DNA of 64,000 nt, taken from positions 59,952 to 123,951 of the forward strand of contig NZ_NEHW01000015.1 of NCBI RefSeq assembly GCF_002112505.1, written 5' to 3'. The translations under genes were made by a program, and so were the position numbers. This document shows positions 29,819-38,585 of this stretch, piece by piece. Within the stretch, counting starts at the first letter, position 1; each line of letters starts with the position of its first letter. The notes beneath the pieces are model-generated. The model was not told the DNA's origin. It did no database searches and saw only the letters and a program-made list of their open reading frames with translations. The DNA is from Pseudomonas sp. R28(2017) (lineage in GTDB: Bacteria > Pseudomonadota > Gammaproteobacteria > Pseudomonadales > Pseudomonadaceae).

Positions 29819-30123
29819 GAACCTACACCCTCGACCCGTTGAAGATGGCCGACTGGCTGGCCCTGTACCAGAGCCATGCACTGGAGGTGCAGCGCGAACA
29901 CCTGGGCAACCTGGTGGGCTTCTTCACCAGCGAATTCGGCGAGGTCAACCAGGTAGTGCACCTGTGGGCCTACGCCAGCCTCGACGAGCGCATGGCGCGC
30001 CGTGCCGCGATGGCCGCCGACCCACGCTGGGCGGAGTTCTCGCGGCGCAACCGGGAGCTGGGCGCGGTGCTGCAGCTGCAATCGCGACTGCTGCGGCCCA
30101 CGGGTTTTTCGCCGCTGCAGTAA
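29803..30123 (+). CDS. NIPSNAP-family protein
   Basis: This 106-residue protein begins MYYELRTYTLDPLKMADWLA, the hallmark of NIPSNAP/ferredoxin-like dimeric alpha-beta barrel proteins (Y.L.....P). The core VGFFTSEFGEVNQVVHLWAY is a typical second half. Such proteins are small-molecule binders or cofactor-free oxygenases or isomerases in catabolic operons. It overlaps the FAD dehydrogenase gene and is followed by a REP pair and a second FAD dehydrogenase. Confidence 0.88.
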   Translation: MYYELRTYTLDPLKMADWLALYQSHALEVQREHLGNLVGFFTSEFGEVNQVVHLWAYASLDERMARRAAMAADPRWAEFSRRNRELGAVLQLQSRLLRPTGFSPLQ

Positions 30124-30178
30124 CCAGCCCCTGATTTAACGAGGAGCGTGCGGCGCAACTGTCTTACTCGCTTTCAAA

Positions 30179-30266
30179 CCTGTGGGAGCGGGCTTGCCCG
30201 CGAACACGGGCGAAGCCCGTGCCAGCCACTGCGGCGCCTGTTTCGCGGGCAAGCCCGCTCCCACAG
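30179..30266. repeat. REP pair (BIME) 2
   Basis: CCTGTGGGAGCGGGCTTGCC and its inverted copy, with a spacer containing CACGGGCGAAGCCCGTG. It lies between the NIPSNAP gene and the second FAD dehydrogenase gene. Confidence 0.9.
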
Positions 30267-30344
30267 CGTTCGCGCCAGCTTTCAGAAACTGAGCACGGCT
30301 GCTGCTCCCACAACGCTCTCGCTGAACGTCAAAAGGATCCATCC

Positions 30345-32015
30345 ATGCACCCCCTCGAATGTGACGTACTTGTCATCGGCTCCGGTGCCTCTGGCCTGGC
30401 GGCCGCCGTTACCGCCGCGCATCACGGCCTGAAGGTGATCGTCGCGGAAAAGGCCAGCCAGCTTGGCGGCACCAGTGCCTGGTCGGGGGGCTGGCTATGG
30501 ATTCCGCGCAACCCGCTGGCCGTCGCCGAAGGCATCATCGAAATCGACGACGCGCCAGAACGTTACCTGCGCGCCCAGACCCACGTTGCCGAACTGGACC
30601 TTCGCCAGCGCGCCTTCCTGCACCATGGCCCGGAGATGGTGGCGTTCTTCCAGCAACACACTGCCGTGCAGTTCCAGTCTGGCAGCAAGATGCCCGACAT
30701 GCGTGACGGCGACGGCAGCGCCCGTGGCGGGCGCTCGCTGTGCGCGCTGCCGTTCGACGGTCGCTTGCTGGGCCCGTGGCTGCACAAGCTGCGCCCGCCA
30801 CTGGACATCGTCAGCCTGGCCGGCATGGGCATCGCCGGTGGCGCGGACATGGCCGCGTTTTTCAATGCACGGCGCTCGCCCAAGGCCGCCTTGCACGTTG
30901 GCAAGCGCCTGCTGCGCCATGGCCGCGACCTGCTGCTGCACCGCCGCGGCCTGCACCTGGTCAACGGCAACGCCTTGGTCGCGCGCCTGTTGCGCAGCGC
31001 CCTGGACCTTGGCGTGACAGTGCTCACCGACAAACCAGCCGCCCGCTTGCTGGGCGATGGGCGCATCGACGGCGCGCAGTTCGCCGATGGCCAGCTGATC
31101 CAGGCACGCCGTGGCGTGGTCCTGGCCTGTGGCGGCTTTGCCCATGATCGCCAACGCATCGCCCAGCTGATGCCCCATGCGCCCGATGGCCACCAGCACC
31201 ACTGCGCCGCGCCACCGGAAAACAGCGGTGACGGCCTGCGCCTGGGCGAACAGGTCGGGGGGCACGTCGGCATGCTGGCTCAGGCCGGTGCCTGGGCACC
31301 GGTGTCCCGCGTGCCACGCCGCGACGGCAGCATTGGCCACTTCCCGCACCTGATCGACCGCGCCAAGCCCGGCTTCATCGCCGTGCGCCGCGACGGCCGA
31401 CGGTTCGTCAACGAAGCCGACTGCTACCACGACTTCATGAATGCACTGTTCGCCACCACGCCAGCGGGCGAAGCGCACGAAGCCTGGCTGATCTGCGACC
31501 ATGCCGCACAACGGCGCTACGGTATCGGCTGGGCCAAGCCGTTCCCCTTCCCGACCCGCTTCTATCAGCGCCGCGGCTATCTGTTCAGCGGCCAGTCCCT
31601 GGCAGAACTGGCGCAACGCTGCGGGATCGACGCCGGACAACTGCAACGCAGCGTGGCCGACTTCAACCGGCATGCCGCGTGCGGCGAAGACCCGCTGTTC
31701 CAGCGCGGCGCCTCGGCCTACAACAAGGCCCAAGGCGAACCGCTGCAGGGGCCCAACCCCTCATTGCGGCCGTTGCTGCACGGGCCCTTCCATGCGGTGA
31801 AGCTGCTCCCCGGCAGCCTCGGCACCTTCGCCGGCCTGCACACCGATGCTGCGGCACGCGTGCTCGATCACGCCCAGCAGCCGATACCCGGCCTGTTCGC
31901 GGTCGGCAACGACATGCACAGCGTGATGGCCGGGCATTATCCTAGCGGTGGTATCACCCTGGGGCCGGGCATGACCTTCGGCTACCTCGCCGGCAAGGCG
32001 CTGGCCCGCCGGTGA
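30345..32015 (+). CDS. FAD-dependent dehydrogenase 2
   Basis: This is a 556-residue flavoprotein homologous to its neighbours at 28091 and 38624. FAD-binding motifs are VLVIGSGASGLAAAVTAA and EKASQLGGTSAWSGGWLWIP at the N-terminus, with FAVGNDMHSVMAGHYPSGG and TLGPGMTFGYLAG at the C-terminus. It shares the WSGGW.W.PRNPLA segment with the third copy, so these two are closer to each other than to the first. The start follows an AAAGGAT ribosome site. Substrate unknown; the family performs flavin-linked dehydrogenation or reduction beside a carbonyl. Confidence 0.88.
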   Translation: MHPLECDVLVIGSGASGLAAAVTAAHHGLKVIVAEKASQLGGTSAWSGGWLWIPRNPLAVAEGIIEIDDAPERYLRAQTHVAELDLRQRAFLHHGPEMVAFFQQHTAVQFQSGSKMPDMRDGDGSARGGRSLCALPFDGRLLGPWLHKLRPPLDIVSLAGMGIAGGADMAAFFNARRSPKAALHVGKRLLRHGRDLLLHRRGLHLVNGNALVARLLRSALDLGVTVLTDKPAARLLGDGRIDGAQFADGQLIQARRGVVLACGGFAHDRQRIAQLMPHAPDGHQHHCAAPPENSGDGLRLGEQVGGHVGMLAQAGAWAPVSRVPRRDGSIGHFPHLIDRAKPGFIAVRRDGRRFVNEADCYHDFMNALFATTPAGEAHEAWLICDHAAQRRYGIGWAKPFPFPTRFYQRRGYLFSGQSLAELAQRCGIDAGQLQRSVADFNRHAACGEDPLFQRGASAYNKAQGEPLQGPNPSLRPLLHGPFHAVKLLPGSLGTFAGLHTDAAARVLDHAQQPIPGLFAVGNDMHSVMAGHYPSGGITLGPGMTFGYLAGKALARR

Positions 32016-32025
32016 ACGTGGCACA

Positions 32026-32050
32026 CTACTGTTCGATTATCGAACAGTAG
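32026..32050. promoter_or_regulatory. Perfect 25-bp palindromic IclR operator before MFS gene
   Basis: The core is TGTTCGATTATCGAACA, extended to 25 bp with no mismatch around a central T. It lies 10 bp after the FAD dehydrogenase stop and 131 bp before the MFS start. It shares CGATTATCG with the sites before the AroE-like gene. Confidence 0.7.
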
Positions 32051-32180
32051 CCCCCTGCAGCGAATTGACGCTCGCCGCTTCACTGCCCACCATGCACCGG
32101 CCTTGCGTGCACCCCCTGCCTGGGGCCAGGTCACGTTCGAGAAACAGCCGTTCATTACAATTTCAAGAAACGACCAGGAT

Positions 32181-33506
32181 ATGAACCACTCCAAGCTCAC
32201 TACCGCCAGCCCACGGTTGCCCTCTGCCGGCATCGGCGACAAGATCCGTGGCGCCTTCGCCGTCGGCAAGACCCGCTGGGGCATGCTCGCCCTGGTGTTC
32301 TTCGCCACCACCCTGAACTACATCGACCGCGCCGCGCTCGGCATCATGCAGCCGGAGCTGGCCAAGGCCATGAGCTGGACGGCGATGGACTACGCCAACA
32401 TCAACTTCTGGTTCCAGGTCGGCTACGCGGTCGGCTTCGTGCTGCAGGGCCGGCTGATCGACAAGGTCGGCGTCAAGCGCGCCTTCTTCGCCGCCGTGCT
32501 GCTGTGGAGCCTGGCCACCGGCGCCCACGGCCTGGCCACCTCGGCTGCCGGCTTCATGGTCTGCCGCTTCATCCTCGGCCTGACCGAAGCGGCCAACTAT
32601 CCGGCCTGCGTGAAGACCGTGCGCCTTTGGTTCCCTGCCGGCGAGCGGGCCATCGCCACCGGCCTGTTCAACGCCGGCACCAACGTCGGCGCCATGATCA
32701 CCCCGGCCCTGCTGCCGCTGATTCTCACTGTCTGGGGCTGGCAGGCGGCGTTCATCGCCATGGGCTGCCTGGGACTGGTCTGGCTGGTGTTCTGGGGCCT
32801 TAAGTACTTCAACCCGGAAGAGCACCCGCAAGTACGCCAGAGCGAGCTCGACTACATCCAGCAGGACGCCGAGCCTGAGGTGGCGCGCCTGCCCTTCAGC
32901 CGCATCCTCGGCATGCGCGGCACCTGGGCCTTCGCCGTGGCCTACGCGATCACCGCGCCGGTGTTCTGGTTCTACCTGTACTGGCTGCCGCCGTTCCTCA
33001 ACCAGCAGTACAACCTGGGCATCAGCGTGACCCAGATGGGCATCCCGCTGATGCTGATCTGGCTGACCGCGGACTTTGGCAGCATCGGTGGCGGCATCCT
33101 CTCCTCGTGGCTGATCGGCCGCGGCGTGCGCGCCACCACCGCGCGCCTGGTATCGATGCTGATTTTCGCCTGCACCATGGTCAGCGTGACCTTCGCCGCC
33201 CATGCCAGCGGGCTGTGGATCGCAGTGCTGGCCATCGCCTTGGCGGTCGGTGCACACCAGGCCTGGACGGCGAATATCTGGAGCCTGGTGATGGACTACA
33301 CGCCCAAGCACCTGATCAGCACGGTATTCGGATTCGCCAGCATGTGCGCGGCGATTGGCGGGATGTTCATGACGCAGATCGTCGGCAGCGTGCTGATGGC
33401 GACGAACAACAACTATGCCGTGCTGTTCACCATGATCCCGGCCATGTACTTCCTGGCGCTGATCTGGATGTACTTCATGGCGCCGCGCAAGCTCGAGAGC
33501 CAATAA
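32181..33506 (+). CDS. MFS transporter, anion:cation symporter (ACS) type
   Basis: This is a 12-TM permease of 441 residues. Typical ACS features are ATTLNYIDRAALGIMQPEL in helix 1, GLTEAANYPACVKTVRLWFP in helix 4-5 and the C-terminal hydrophobic block. The group includes hexuronate, tartrate, phthalate and 4-hydroxyphenylacetate carriers, so the substrate is probably a small organic anion. It is followed by a rho-independent terminator, ending the module begun by the AroE-like gene. Confidence 0.9.
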   Translation: MNHSKLTTASPRLPSAGIGDKIRGAFAVGKTRWGMLALVFFATTLNYIDRAALGIMQPELAKAMSWTAMDYANINFWFQVGYAVGFVLQGRLIDKVGVKRAFFAAVLLWSLATGAHGLATSAAGFMVCRFILGLTEAANYPACVKTVRLWFPAGERAIATGLFNAGTNVGAMITPALLPLILTVWGWQAAFIAMGCLGLVWLVFWGLKYFNPEEHPQVRQSELDYIQQDAEPEVARLPFSRILGMRGTWAFAVAYAITAPVFWFYLYWLPPFLNQQYNLGISVTQMGIPLMLIWLTADFGSIGGGILSSWLIGRGVRATTARLVSMLIFACTMVSVTFAAHASGLWIAVLAIALAVGAHQAWTANIWSLVMDYTPKHLISTVFGFASMCAAIGGMFMTQIVGSVLMATNNNYAVLFTMIPAMYFLALIWMYFMAPRKLESQ

Positions 33507-33529
33507 AGCCGGATTCCAGTTACCTCGAT

Positions 33530-33553
33530 GGGGCCCTGACGGGCCCCTTTTTT
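33530..33553 (+). terminator. Rho-independent terminator
   Basis: A GGGGCCC-TGAC-GGGCCCC stem followed by TTTTTT, 24 bp after the MFS stop. It closes the IclR-1 module. Confidence 0.85.
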
Positions 33554-33729
33554 CATGGGTGTCCGGGGGGGGCTGCACTGGCCTCATCGCCGGCGGCCGG
33601 CGCTTACAGGTAAACCACCGGCCCCGAGCGCTGTGGGGCGACAGCAGCCATTCGCGACCGTCCGCTTACGACCCATAGCGGCCAGTTCCTATGACAGCCT
33701 CAGACGAAGACTGCAGGCTGGGATAGCCA

Positions 33730-33963
33730 CTATTGATCCAGGCGTATTTTCTCCAGCTCCGCTAAAGCGATCAGCAGTTCGGCAACAGACTGTGGCTTAT
33801 GGAGATTGACGCCAGTTTGACGCGCCACCAGCTCAATTACAGCATCACGAGGCAATCCTATTTTTTGAGCTACCAGCAGGGCGCATGAGCGCGCATGTGA
33901 CGCACGGTGCGGGAGTGGCTCGGTTTCATCCAGCAGCTTTTTCTTATGCGAATTGAAGGACAT
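33730..33963 (-). CDS. Small hypothetical protein
   Basis: This 77-residue, probably all-helical protein (KKKLLDETEPLPH..., VAQKIGLPRDAVIELVARQT, SVAELLIALAELEKIRLD) has no signal peptide or membrane segment. I recognise no domain. The ribosome site is weak. Support is mainly coherent protein-like composition in a stretch with no competing gene. It lies in the low-GC accessory region. Confidence 0.5.
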   Translation of the reverse strand: MSFNSHKKKLLDETEPLPHRASHARSCALLVAQKIGLPRDAVIELVARQTGVNLHKPQSVAELLIALAELEKIRLDQ

Positions 33964-34120
33964 TCTTTTACCAGAGTATTACTCGTCAACCTTGCTGCCA
34001 ACGCTACTGCTTCGTCATAGATTGCTCAAGGGCTGCTATGGGTCGAAAGCAGCCGGTCGCGACTAACCACCGTCGACCCACATCGGGCACTCAGCAACAG
34101 ATTATGCGAGGGTGATCTTT

Positions 34121-34327
34121 TCACTGTGGTTCCAATTCTGACCATAAGCCACTTCGGCCTATACGGGCCATTAACGTCCCATAGTCTTCAAATTGATGGG
34201 TGTTAACCTCAGCCCGGCTCGTCCATGTAGCTTCACATTCTTCGCAGATCCACAGGGGAATTTGTGTAGCGCGGACAAGCATTGCTTGAACGTAACCTTG
34301 ATCGCACCTTTGGCATTCGATCAGCAT
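34121..34327 (-). CDS. Small zinc-ribbon-like protein
   Basis: This 68-residue protein has two Cys pairs, CQRC near residue 5 and CEEC near 28, spaced as in a zinc ribbon. The rest (TSRAEVNTHQFEDYGTLMAR) is unremarkable. An AGAG ribosome site lies 9 bases before the ATG. Function unknown; it may bind nucleic acid or another protein. Confidence 0.6.
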   Translation of the reverse strand: MLIECQRCDQGYVQAMLVRATQIPLWICEECEATWTSRAEVNTHQFEDYGTLMARIGRSGLWSELEPQ

Positions 34328-34519
34328 GTAAAAAATCTCTGATAGGACGTCGGAATAGTCTAAATCCTTTTGACCGCAAGCAGACGGCTAGGGCCGTCCA
34401 CTATGGGTCGAGAGCCGCCGGTCGTGGATGGCTTCTTTCGACCCATTGAGGACACTCGGAGGGGCGCGAGCAGATCAGACCGACTCTATGGTCGGCGTGA
34501 GGAGAAGCTTACCTAAGCA

Positions 34520-34825
34520 CTAGGCAAGCAAAGGGCGCAGGAAGCTTCTCTCGTAGCTCACGATGAACTTCAATTCGGACGCTTCCTCAACCAAACGCAC
34601 GCATTCAGGATCAATTGCGGCTTCTTGCCGATACCGTTCGTAGTCGGCAAGGCTGGAGAAACTAAAGAGGCAATACGCGACGTTATTTGCCCCTTCAGCC
34701 GGGAGGAAGTAGCCGTGATGCTGTCCACCCATCCGGGTGACTACTGGAATCCAAGAGCGGGAGTAGCGTTCAAAGGCATCGATCTGATAGGGATCGATGA
34801 TGTACCGGACATGGCAGGTGATCAT
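34520..34825 (-). CDS. NIPSNAP-family protein (second)
   Basis: This 101-residue protein begins MITCHVRYIIDPYQIDAFER and continues HHGYFLPAEGANNVAYCLFS and FSSLADYERYRQEAAIDPEC, typical of the NIPSNAP/Dabb ferredoxin-like fold. It is unrelated in position to the NIPSNAP in the FAD operon. Its function is not deducible; relatives are small-molecule-binding or enzyme-like barrels. Confidence 0.8.
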   Translation of the reverse strand: MITCHVRYIIDPYQIDAFERYSRSWIPVVTRMGGQHHGYFLPAEGANNVAYCLFSFSSLADYERYRQEAAIDPECVRLVEEASELKFIVSYERSFLRPLLA

Positions 34826-34995
34826 GAAATCGTTCCTTGATATGGGATTCTCATTCTAAGAGGGGCCGATGGCTGGTCAAGAGCAATCGCAACCGCCTCG
34901 GTGCGGATGTGGTTCTTGAATCTGCTTGGTTTGGTAAACACCTCGGACGGCTGCAAAGGGTCGGAAGCGGCCGTAACCGGCAGTCCTCTTTCCGG

Positions 34996-35397
34996 TCAGT
35001 CGCTCTGAGTCTGAATGCCAGCTGGTGCATACCAGGGCGCAGCGGAATCGACATGTACGTGTTTATGCTTCTTCGGCAGGAACGGCGTATCAAGGGTGCC
35101 CAGCGCTATGGAAATCCAATCGGTATATTCACCTTTAGAACGTGACCAGAATAAGGTTGAGCCGCACTCCATACAAAATTCGCGCGCTACCGTCGGCGAA
35201 GAAGCATAGGTCTTGATGTAATTGGCGCCGCGGAGCACGCGCAGCTTGCTGCGCTGAATGCTTCCGTAGGATCCGAATGCGGCTCCATGACCTTTGCGGC
35301 ACTGGCTGCAATGGCAATGACTCACTGCCTGGGGCGGGTCGACTAGCTCGAAACTGACTGCTGAGCACAAGCAGCTTCCTCGGTATGGCTTTGTCAT
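34996..35397 (-). CDS. GFA-family (CENP-V/glutathione-dependent formaldehyde-activating fold) protein
   Basis: This 133-residue zinc protein shows the family Cys layout: RGSCLCSAV, HCHCSQCRKGHG, then FCMECGSTLFW. A GGAAG ribosome site supports the start at 35397; the frame extends 55 codons upstream, but that part has no family similarity. Most GFA relatives are not true formaldehyde-activating enzymes, so the catalytic role is open. It is transcribed alone within the low-GC accessory stretch. Confidence 0.88.
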   Translation of the reverse strand: MTKPYRGSCLCSAVSFELVDPPQAVSHCHCSQCRKGHGAAFGSYGSIQRSKLRVLRGANYIKTYASSPTVAREFCMECGSTLFWSRSKGEYTDWISIALGTLDTPFLPKKHKHVHVDSAAPWYAPAGIQTQSD

Positions 35398-35629
35398 TGT
35401 TGCTTCCGTGCAAATGACGCCAGCGTAACTGCTCCCGATGAGCTGGTCGAGCGGTTCTAAGACAACCGTCATAACGACCGCTTCGGGTCGATAGCAGTCA
35501 TTTGTGATCGGCATCCTGGATATCAATTCGGGGCGAGCGCGGCTTCCACAGGTACAGCGCACGCCTGGTAACGGGTGAAAATCCTGTGAGAGCCGGCTCG
35601 CCGTCGATCAGGTAGCTCGCGCCATGAGC

Positions 35630-36445
35630 TCAAACTGTGGCGAGTACCGCCTTGGCCTTCTCCAGTGCCATGCGCGCACGCTGCTCACCACTGATGCCCT
35701 GTTCCATCAGCTGCCGGGTGGGGATCTCCAGGCTCAACGGTACGGTTGCCGGCAAACCACGCAACAGCCCCACCAGGTCGGCATCGCCTTCCCCCGGGAA
35801 GCGCCGTTCGTTGCGCGCCTGGCGCAGGATCTCGTCCATGTCCGCCGGCACCGGGCCGGCGACGTCGCACAGCTGGGCATAGCGCATGCACTGCGCCGGC
35901 AGCTGCGCCAGGTCGTCCAGCGAGGAGCGCGAGCGGTTGAAGTGGAAGGCGTCGACCAGCACGCAGCCATTGGCCCGGTCGGCGTTGGCCACCACGCGCA
36001 TGGCCTGGCGCAGGTCGCGCACGTCGGTCCAGGGCATGAACTCCAGGTGCGGGTGGATGCCATAGCCGGCGGCCAGGTCGCACAGTGCGGCGAAATTTGC
36101 GGTGAGGCGCGCTTCGTCCGGGTCGTTGCCAGCCACCAGCAACTCGCTGCCACCCAGCTCGGCACCGACAGCCAGTATCGCTTCGAAATCGGCCACACAG
36201 GTGTCGGCCTTGAGCCGCAGGATTTCCAGGTCGAGCACCTTGATACCGGTGTCGCGCAGGCGCGCCTGGGTTTGCCGGCGCAGCTCGGCGTCCGCCACCA
36301 GTGGGAAGTGCTGTTCCTGCTCGGTGGCCGGCACAAGGCGCAGGCCCACATGGCTGTAACCGGCACGGGCGGCGGCTTCCACCATTTTTGGCGGGGAAAG
36401 TTCGAGCACCGTCAGGGCAGCCAGGGAAAAGATTCGGTCGGTCAT
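35630..36445 (-). CDS. Sugar-phosphate isomerase/epimerase-like TIM-barrel protein
   Basis: This is a 271-residue AP-endonuclease-2-type TIM barrel. Visible metal-site elements are HPHLEFMPWTD (Glu in strand), VLVDAFHFNRSR and LCDVAG..., with a final SLEIP. Relatives isomerise or epimerise sugars and inositols, or dehydrate 3-dehydroshikimate. It is downstream of the Gfo/Idh gene by 24 bp on the same strand, so both are likely cotranscribed. Confidence 0.85.
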   Translation of the reverse strand: MTDRIFSLAALTVLELSPPKMVEAAARAGYSHVGLRLVPATEQEQHFPLVADAELRRQTQARLRDTGIKVLDLEILRLKADTCVADFEAILAVGAELGGSELLVAGNDPDEARLTANFAALCDLAAGYGIHPHLEFMPWTDVRDLRQAMRVVANADRANGCVLVDAFHFNRSRSSLDDLAQLPAQCMRYAQLCDVAGPVPADMDEILRQARNERRFPGEGDADLVGLLRGLPATVPLSLEIPTRQLMEQGISGEQRARMALEKAKAVLATV

Positions 36446-36469
36446 GTCATTTACCTAAGGACGAAAAAA

Positions 36470-37522
36470 TCAGGCGATGAGCGCTGGCGCGCAGGCCCGG
36501 CCCGTTTCGGCGGCTTGGCGGATCGCTTCGACAAGGGCCAGGGTACGGCCACCGTCGGCGGCATCGATCAACGGCGCTTCAGTGCCCTGGGCGACGCGAA
36601 TGAAGTGCTGCAGTTGCAAGGTCAGCGCCTCGCCTGCGGGGATGGCCTCCTCGCTCTGCAACAGCGGTGTGTGCCAGCCAGAACCCGCCTCGGCGTAATG
36701 CCAGCGTTTGAGCTGTGGGATGCTCAGCGCACCCTGGGTGCCGGCCAGCAGGTAGCAGGGCTGGCCATCCTGGCGCGGGTAGATCGGGCTTTCGCCGGAG
36801 TCCAACTCCCAGCTCCACGGCGCGGCCACCGCGTCGGAGCCGGTCAGGCTGCCCAGCGCACCGTTGGCGAACTGCAGCAGCACCGCCGCGCTGTCTTCAT
36901 TGGCGAAGCCGCGCACGTCGTTGCGGGTGAAGGCCTGCACCTGCACCACCTCGCCACACAGGTGGCGCAGCAGGTCGAGGTCGTGGATCAGGTTGGTGAG
37001 CAGAAAACCCGCCCCCGGCTCGCGGCGCCAGGGTGTTTCGAAGTAGCTGTCGGGCTTTTGCAGCTGCCACAGCGCGGTGACATTGATCAGCCGGCCCAGC
37101 TTGCCTTCGCCAATCACCTGATGGGCCTTGGCGATCAGCGGGTTGTGCCGCCGGTGATGGCCGACCAGCACGGGCACGCCGTGGCGGCGCGAGGCCTCGA
37201 CCAGGGCACGGACTTCATCGAGGTGCACCCCCACCGGTTTTTCCACCAGCACCGGTACACCGGCCTCGACGCAATCCAGAGCGCAAGCCACGTGCAGGTT
37301 GTTAGGGTTGGCGACGATCACCGCATCGGGCCGCGCCTGCTCAAGCATCTGCCGGTGATCGGCGAAGCAGGCAACCCCGCACTCGGCAGCGAAAGCTTCA
37401 GCCTGTGGGCCTGGGTCTGCCACCGCGCACAGCTGGGCTTGCGGCAGCCGGCGCAGGTGCTGGTAATGCTGGCGGCCCATGATGCCGGCGCCGATCAGGG
37501 CGATTCGTAGGGGTGAGTTCAA
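36470..37522 (-). CDS. Gfo/Idh/MocA-family oxidoreductase
   Basis: This 350-residue NAD(P)-dependent oxidoreductase has the Rossmann entry IALIGAGIMGRQHYQHL and the family signature VEKPVGVHLDE with catalytic Lys near residue 95. Inside the C-terminal domain HDLDLLRHLCGE is typical. The start is a TTG, backed by a GAGGA ribosome site; no ATG or GTG is available in frame nearby. Such enzymes oxidise or reduce ring hydroxyls of sugars and inositols. It shares its promoter region with two GAA-N5-TTC palindromes matching those around the next IclR gene. Confidence 0.88.
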   Translation of the reverse strand: MNSPLRIALIGAGIMGRQHYQHLRRLPQAQLCAVADPGPQAEAFAAECGVACFADHRQMLEQARPDAVIVANPNNLHVACALDCVEAGVPVLVEKPVGVHLDEVRALVEASRRHGVPVLVGHHRRHNPLIAKAHQVIGEGKLGRLINVTALWQLQKPDSYFETPWRREPGAGFLLTNLIHDLDLLRHLCGEVVQVQAFTRNDVRGFANEDSAAVLLQFANGALGSLTGSDAVAAPWSWELDSGESPIYPRQDGQPCYLLAGTQGALSIPQLKRWHYAEAGSGWHTPLLQSEEAIPAGEALTLQLQHFIRVAQGTEAPLIDAADGGRTLALVEAIRQAAETGRACAPALIA

Positions 37523-37558
37523 CGCACTGTCCTCTTGTCGTTATTGTGGCGCCGATTG

Positions 37559-37573
37559 TGAAACCAGATTCCA
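37559..37573. promoter_or_regulatory. IclR-2 operator candidate, site A (before Gfo/Idh)
   Basis: TGAAACCAGATTCCA matches TGGAATCAGGTTCCA (38586) at 12 of 15 positions. It lies 37 bp upstream of the Gfo/Idh start. Confidence 0.55.
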
Positions 37574-37592
37574 GAATCGACACTGCACAATG

Positions 37593-37607
37593 TAGAACCA
37601 AGTTCAG
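37593..37607. promoter_or_regulatory. IclR-2 operator candidate, site B
   Basis: TAGAACCAAGTTCAG contains the palindrome GAAC-CAA-GTTC and lies 34 bp from site A. Confidence 0.45.
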
Positions 37608-37661
37608 CTTTTCAGAACGACCTACCCCACAGACTGTGCGATTACCGACCAGAAATGCACA

Positions 37662-38438
37662 TCAGGCGAACAATTCGCTTGCCCGGCTGGCCGCCGACAG
37701 CTCTTCTGCCGCTGCCAGCAGCAGCGGCGCCAGCTCGGCCAGGCGGGTTTGCGCCAGGCGGGCGCTGGGGCCGGCAATACTGAGCACGCCAATCACCTCG
37801 TCGCTCTGCGGGCGGCGCACCACGGCGGCCAGGGCTGAAGTGCCGATGGCCGAGGTCTGCTCGACCCAGGCATAACCGCGCTCACGGGCGCGCTGCAGGT
37901 AGGCCAGCAAGTCATCGGTCGAGCGCGGCGCATTGGGGCCGAACTGGGCGGGGTCGGCAATGCCTTGGCGCAACACCATCTGCAGCGCGTCTTCATCGTT
38001 CAGGCTGGCCAGCCAGGCATGCCCGGAAGCGGTGTAGAACAGCGGCGCGTCACGCCCCATGTCGGGGTCGTAGCGCAGCCCGGAACGGGCACCCTGGGAC
38101 TTGGCGATCCAAGTCTGGCGGTTGCCTTCGATCACGCCAAGGCGCACCAGCTCGCCGCTGTCCTGGGCCAGGCGGTCGAGGATCGGCTGGATGATGTCGG
38201 CGCCGCTGCTCGAGAGGTAACGAAAGCTCATCGCCACCAGCTTGGCGGACAGCTGATAGCGGCTGTTGTCGCGGTTCTGCCGCACGTAACCCAGGCGCAC
38301 CAGCTCGGTGAGCATGCGGTGGGTGGCGCTTTTGGGAATGTCCAGGCGCTCGGCCAGGGTTTGCAGCGGCAAGCCGTGCGGCTCGCCGGTGAGGCTTTCA
38401 ACAAGACTGAAGGCGCGTTCGATCTGACTACCAGCCAT
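37662..38438 (-). CDS. IclR-family regulator of the second module
   Basis: This 258-residue regulator has a winged helix (LPLQTLAERLDIPKSATHRM, LTELVRLGYVRQ) and an IclR effector domain with FYTASGHAWLASL and RERGYAWVEQTSAIGTSALA. It lies between the Gfo/Idh gene (same strand) and the third FAD dehydrogenase gene (opposite strand). Palindromes of the form TGGAATCAGGTTCCA occur in the promoters on both sides and, weaker, before its own start, so it probably controls both flanking genes and itself. Confidence 0.92.
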   Translation of the reverse strand: MAGSQIERAFSLVESLTGEPHGLPLQTLAERLDIPKSATHRMLTELVRLGYVRQNRDNSRYQLSAKLVAMSFRYLSSSGADIIQPILDRLAQDSGELVRLGVIEGNRQTWIAKSQGARSGLRYDPDMGRDAPLFYTASGHAWLASLNDEDALQMVLRQGIADPAQFGPNAPRSTDDLLAYLQRARERGYAWVEQTSAIGTSALAAVVRRPQSDEVIGVLSIAGPSARLAQTRLAELAPLLLAAAEELSAASRASELFA

Positions 38439-38468
38439 GACGGGGATCCCTGAAAATTTGCCGAATTC

Positions 38469-38483
38469 TAGAAGATGATTCCA
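38469..38483. promoter_or_regulatory. IclR-2 operator candidate, site C (autoregulatory)
   Basis: TAGAAGATGATTCCA keeps the GAA...TTC half-sites and sits 31 bp before the IclR start. Confidence 0.4.
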
Positions 38484-38585
38484 TGCCGTCGATAGGCGTC
38501 GAGAGCCTCAGGCACTGAAGTGTCCGGTAATCGACCAGAAGTTGGCGCCTGGCCTTGCAGTGCCAGCCACATGAAAAGAATATTG

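Larger units (their letters stand above)
33632..35495. repeat. Family of degenerate inverted repeats (TGGGTCGAAAGCAGCC type)
   Basis: Related segments occur near 33632-33683, 34031-34081, 34401-34446, 34966-34990 and 35481-35500. All contain variants of TGGGTCGAAAGCAGCCGG or its inverse. They lie between small genes in a stretch of lower GC. Similar units are common in intergenic DNA of Pseudomonas. Confidence 0.65.
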
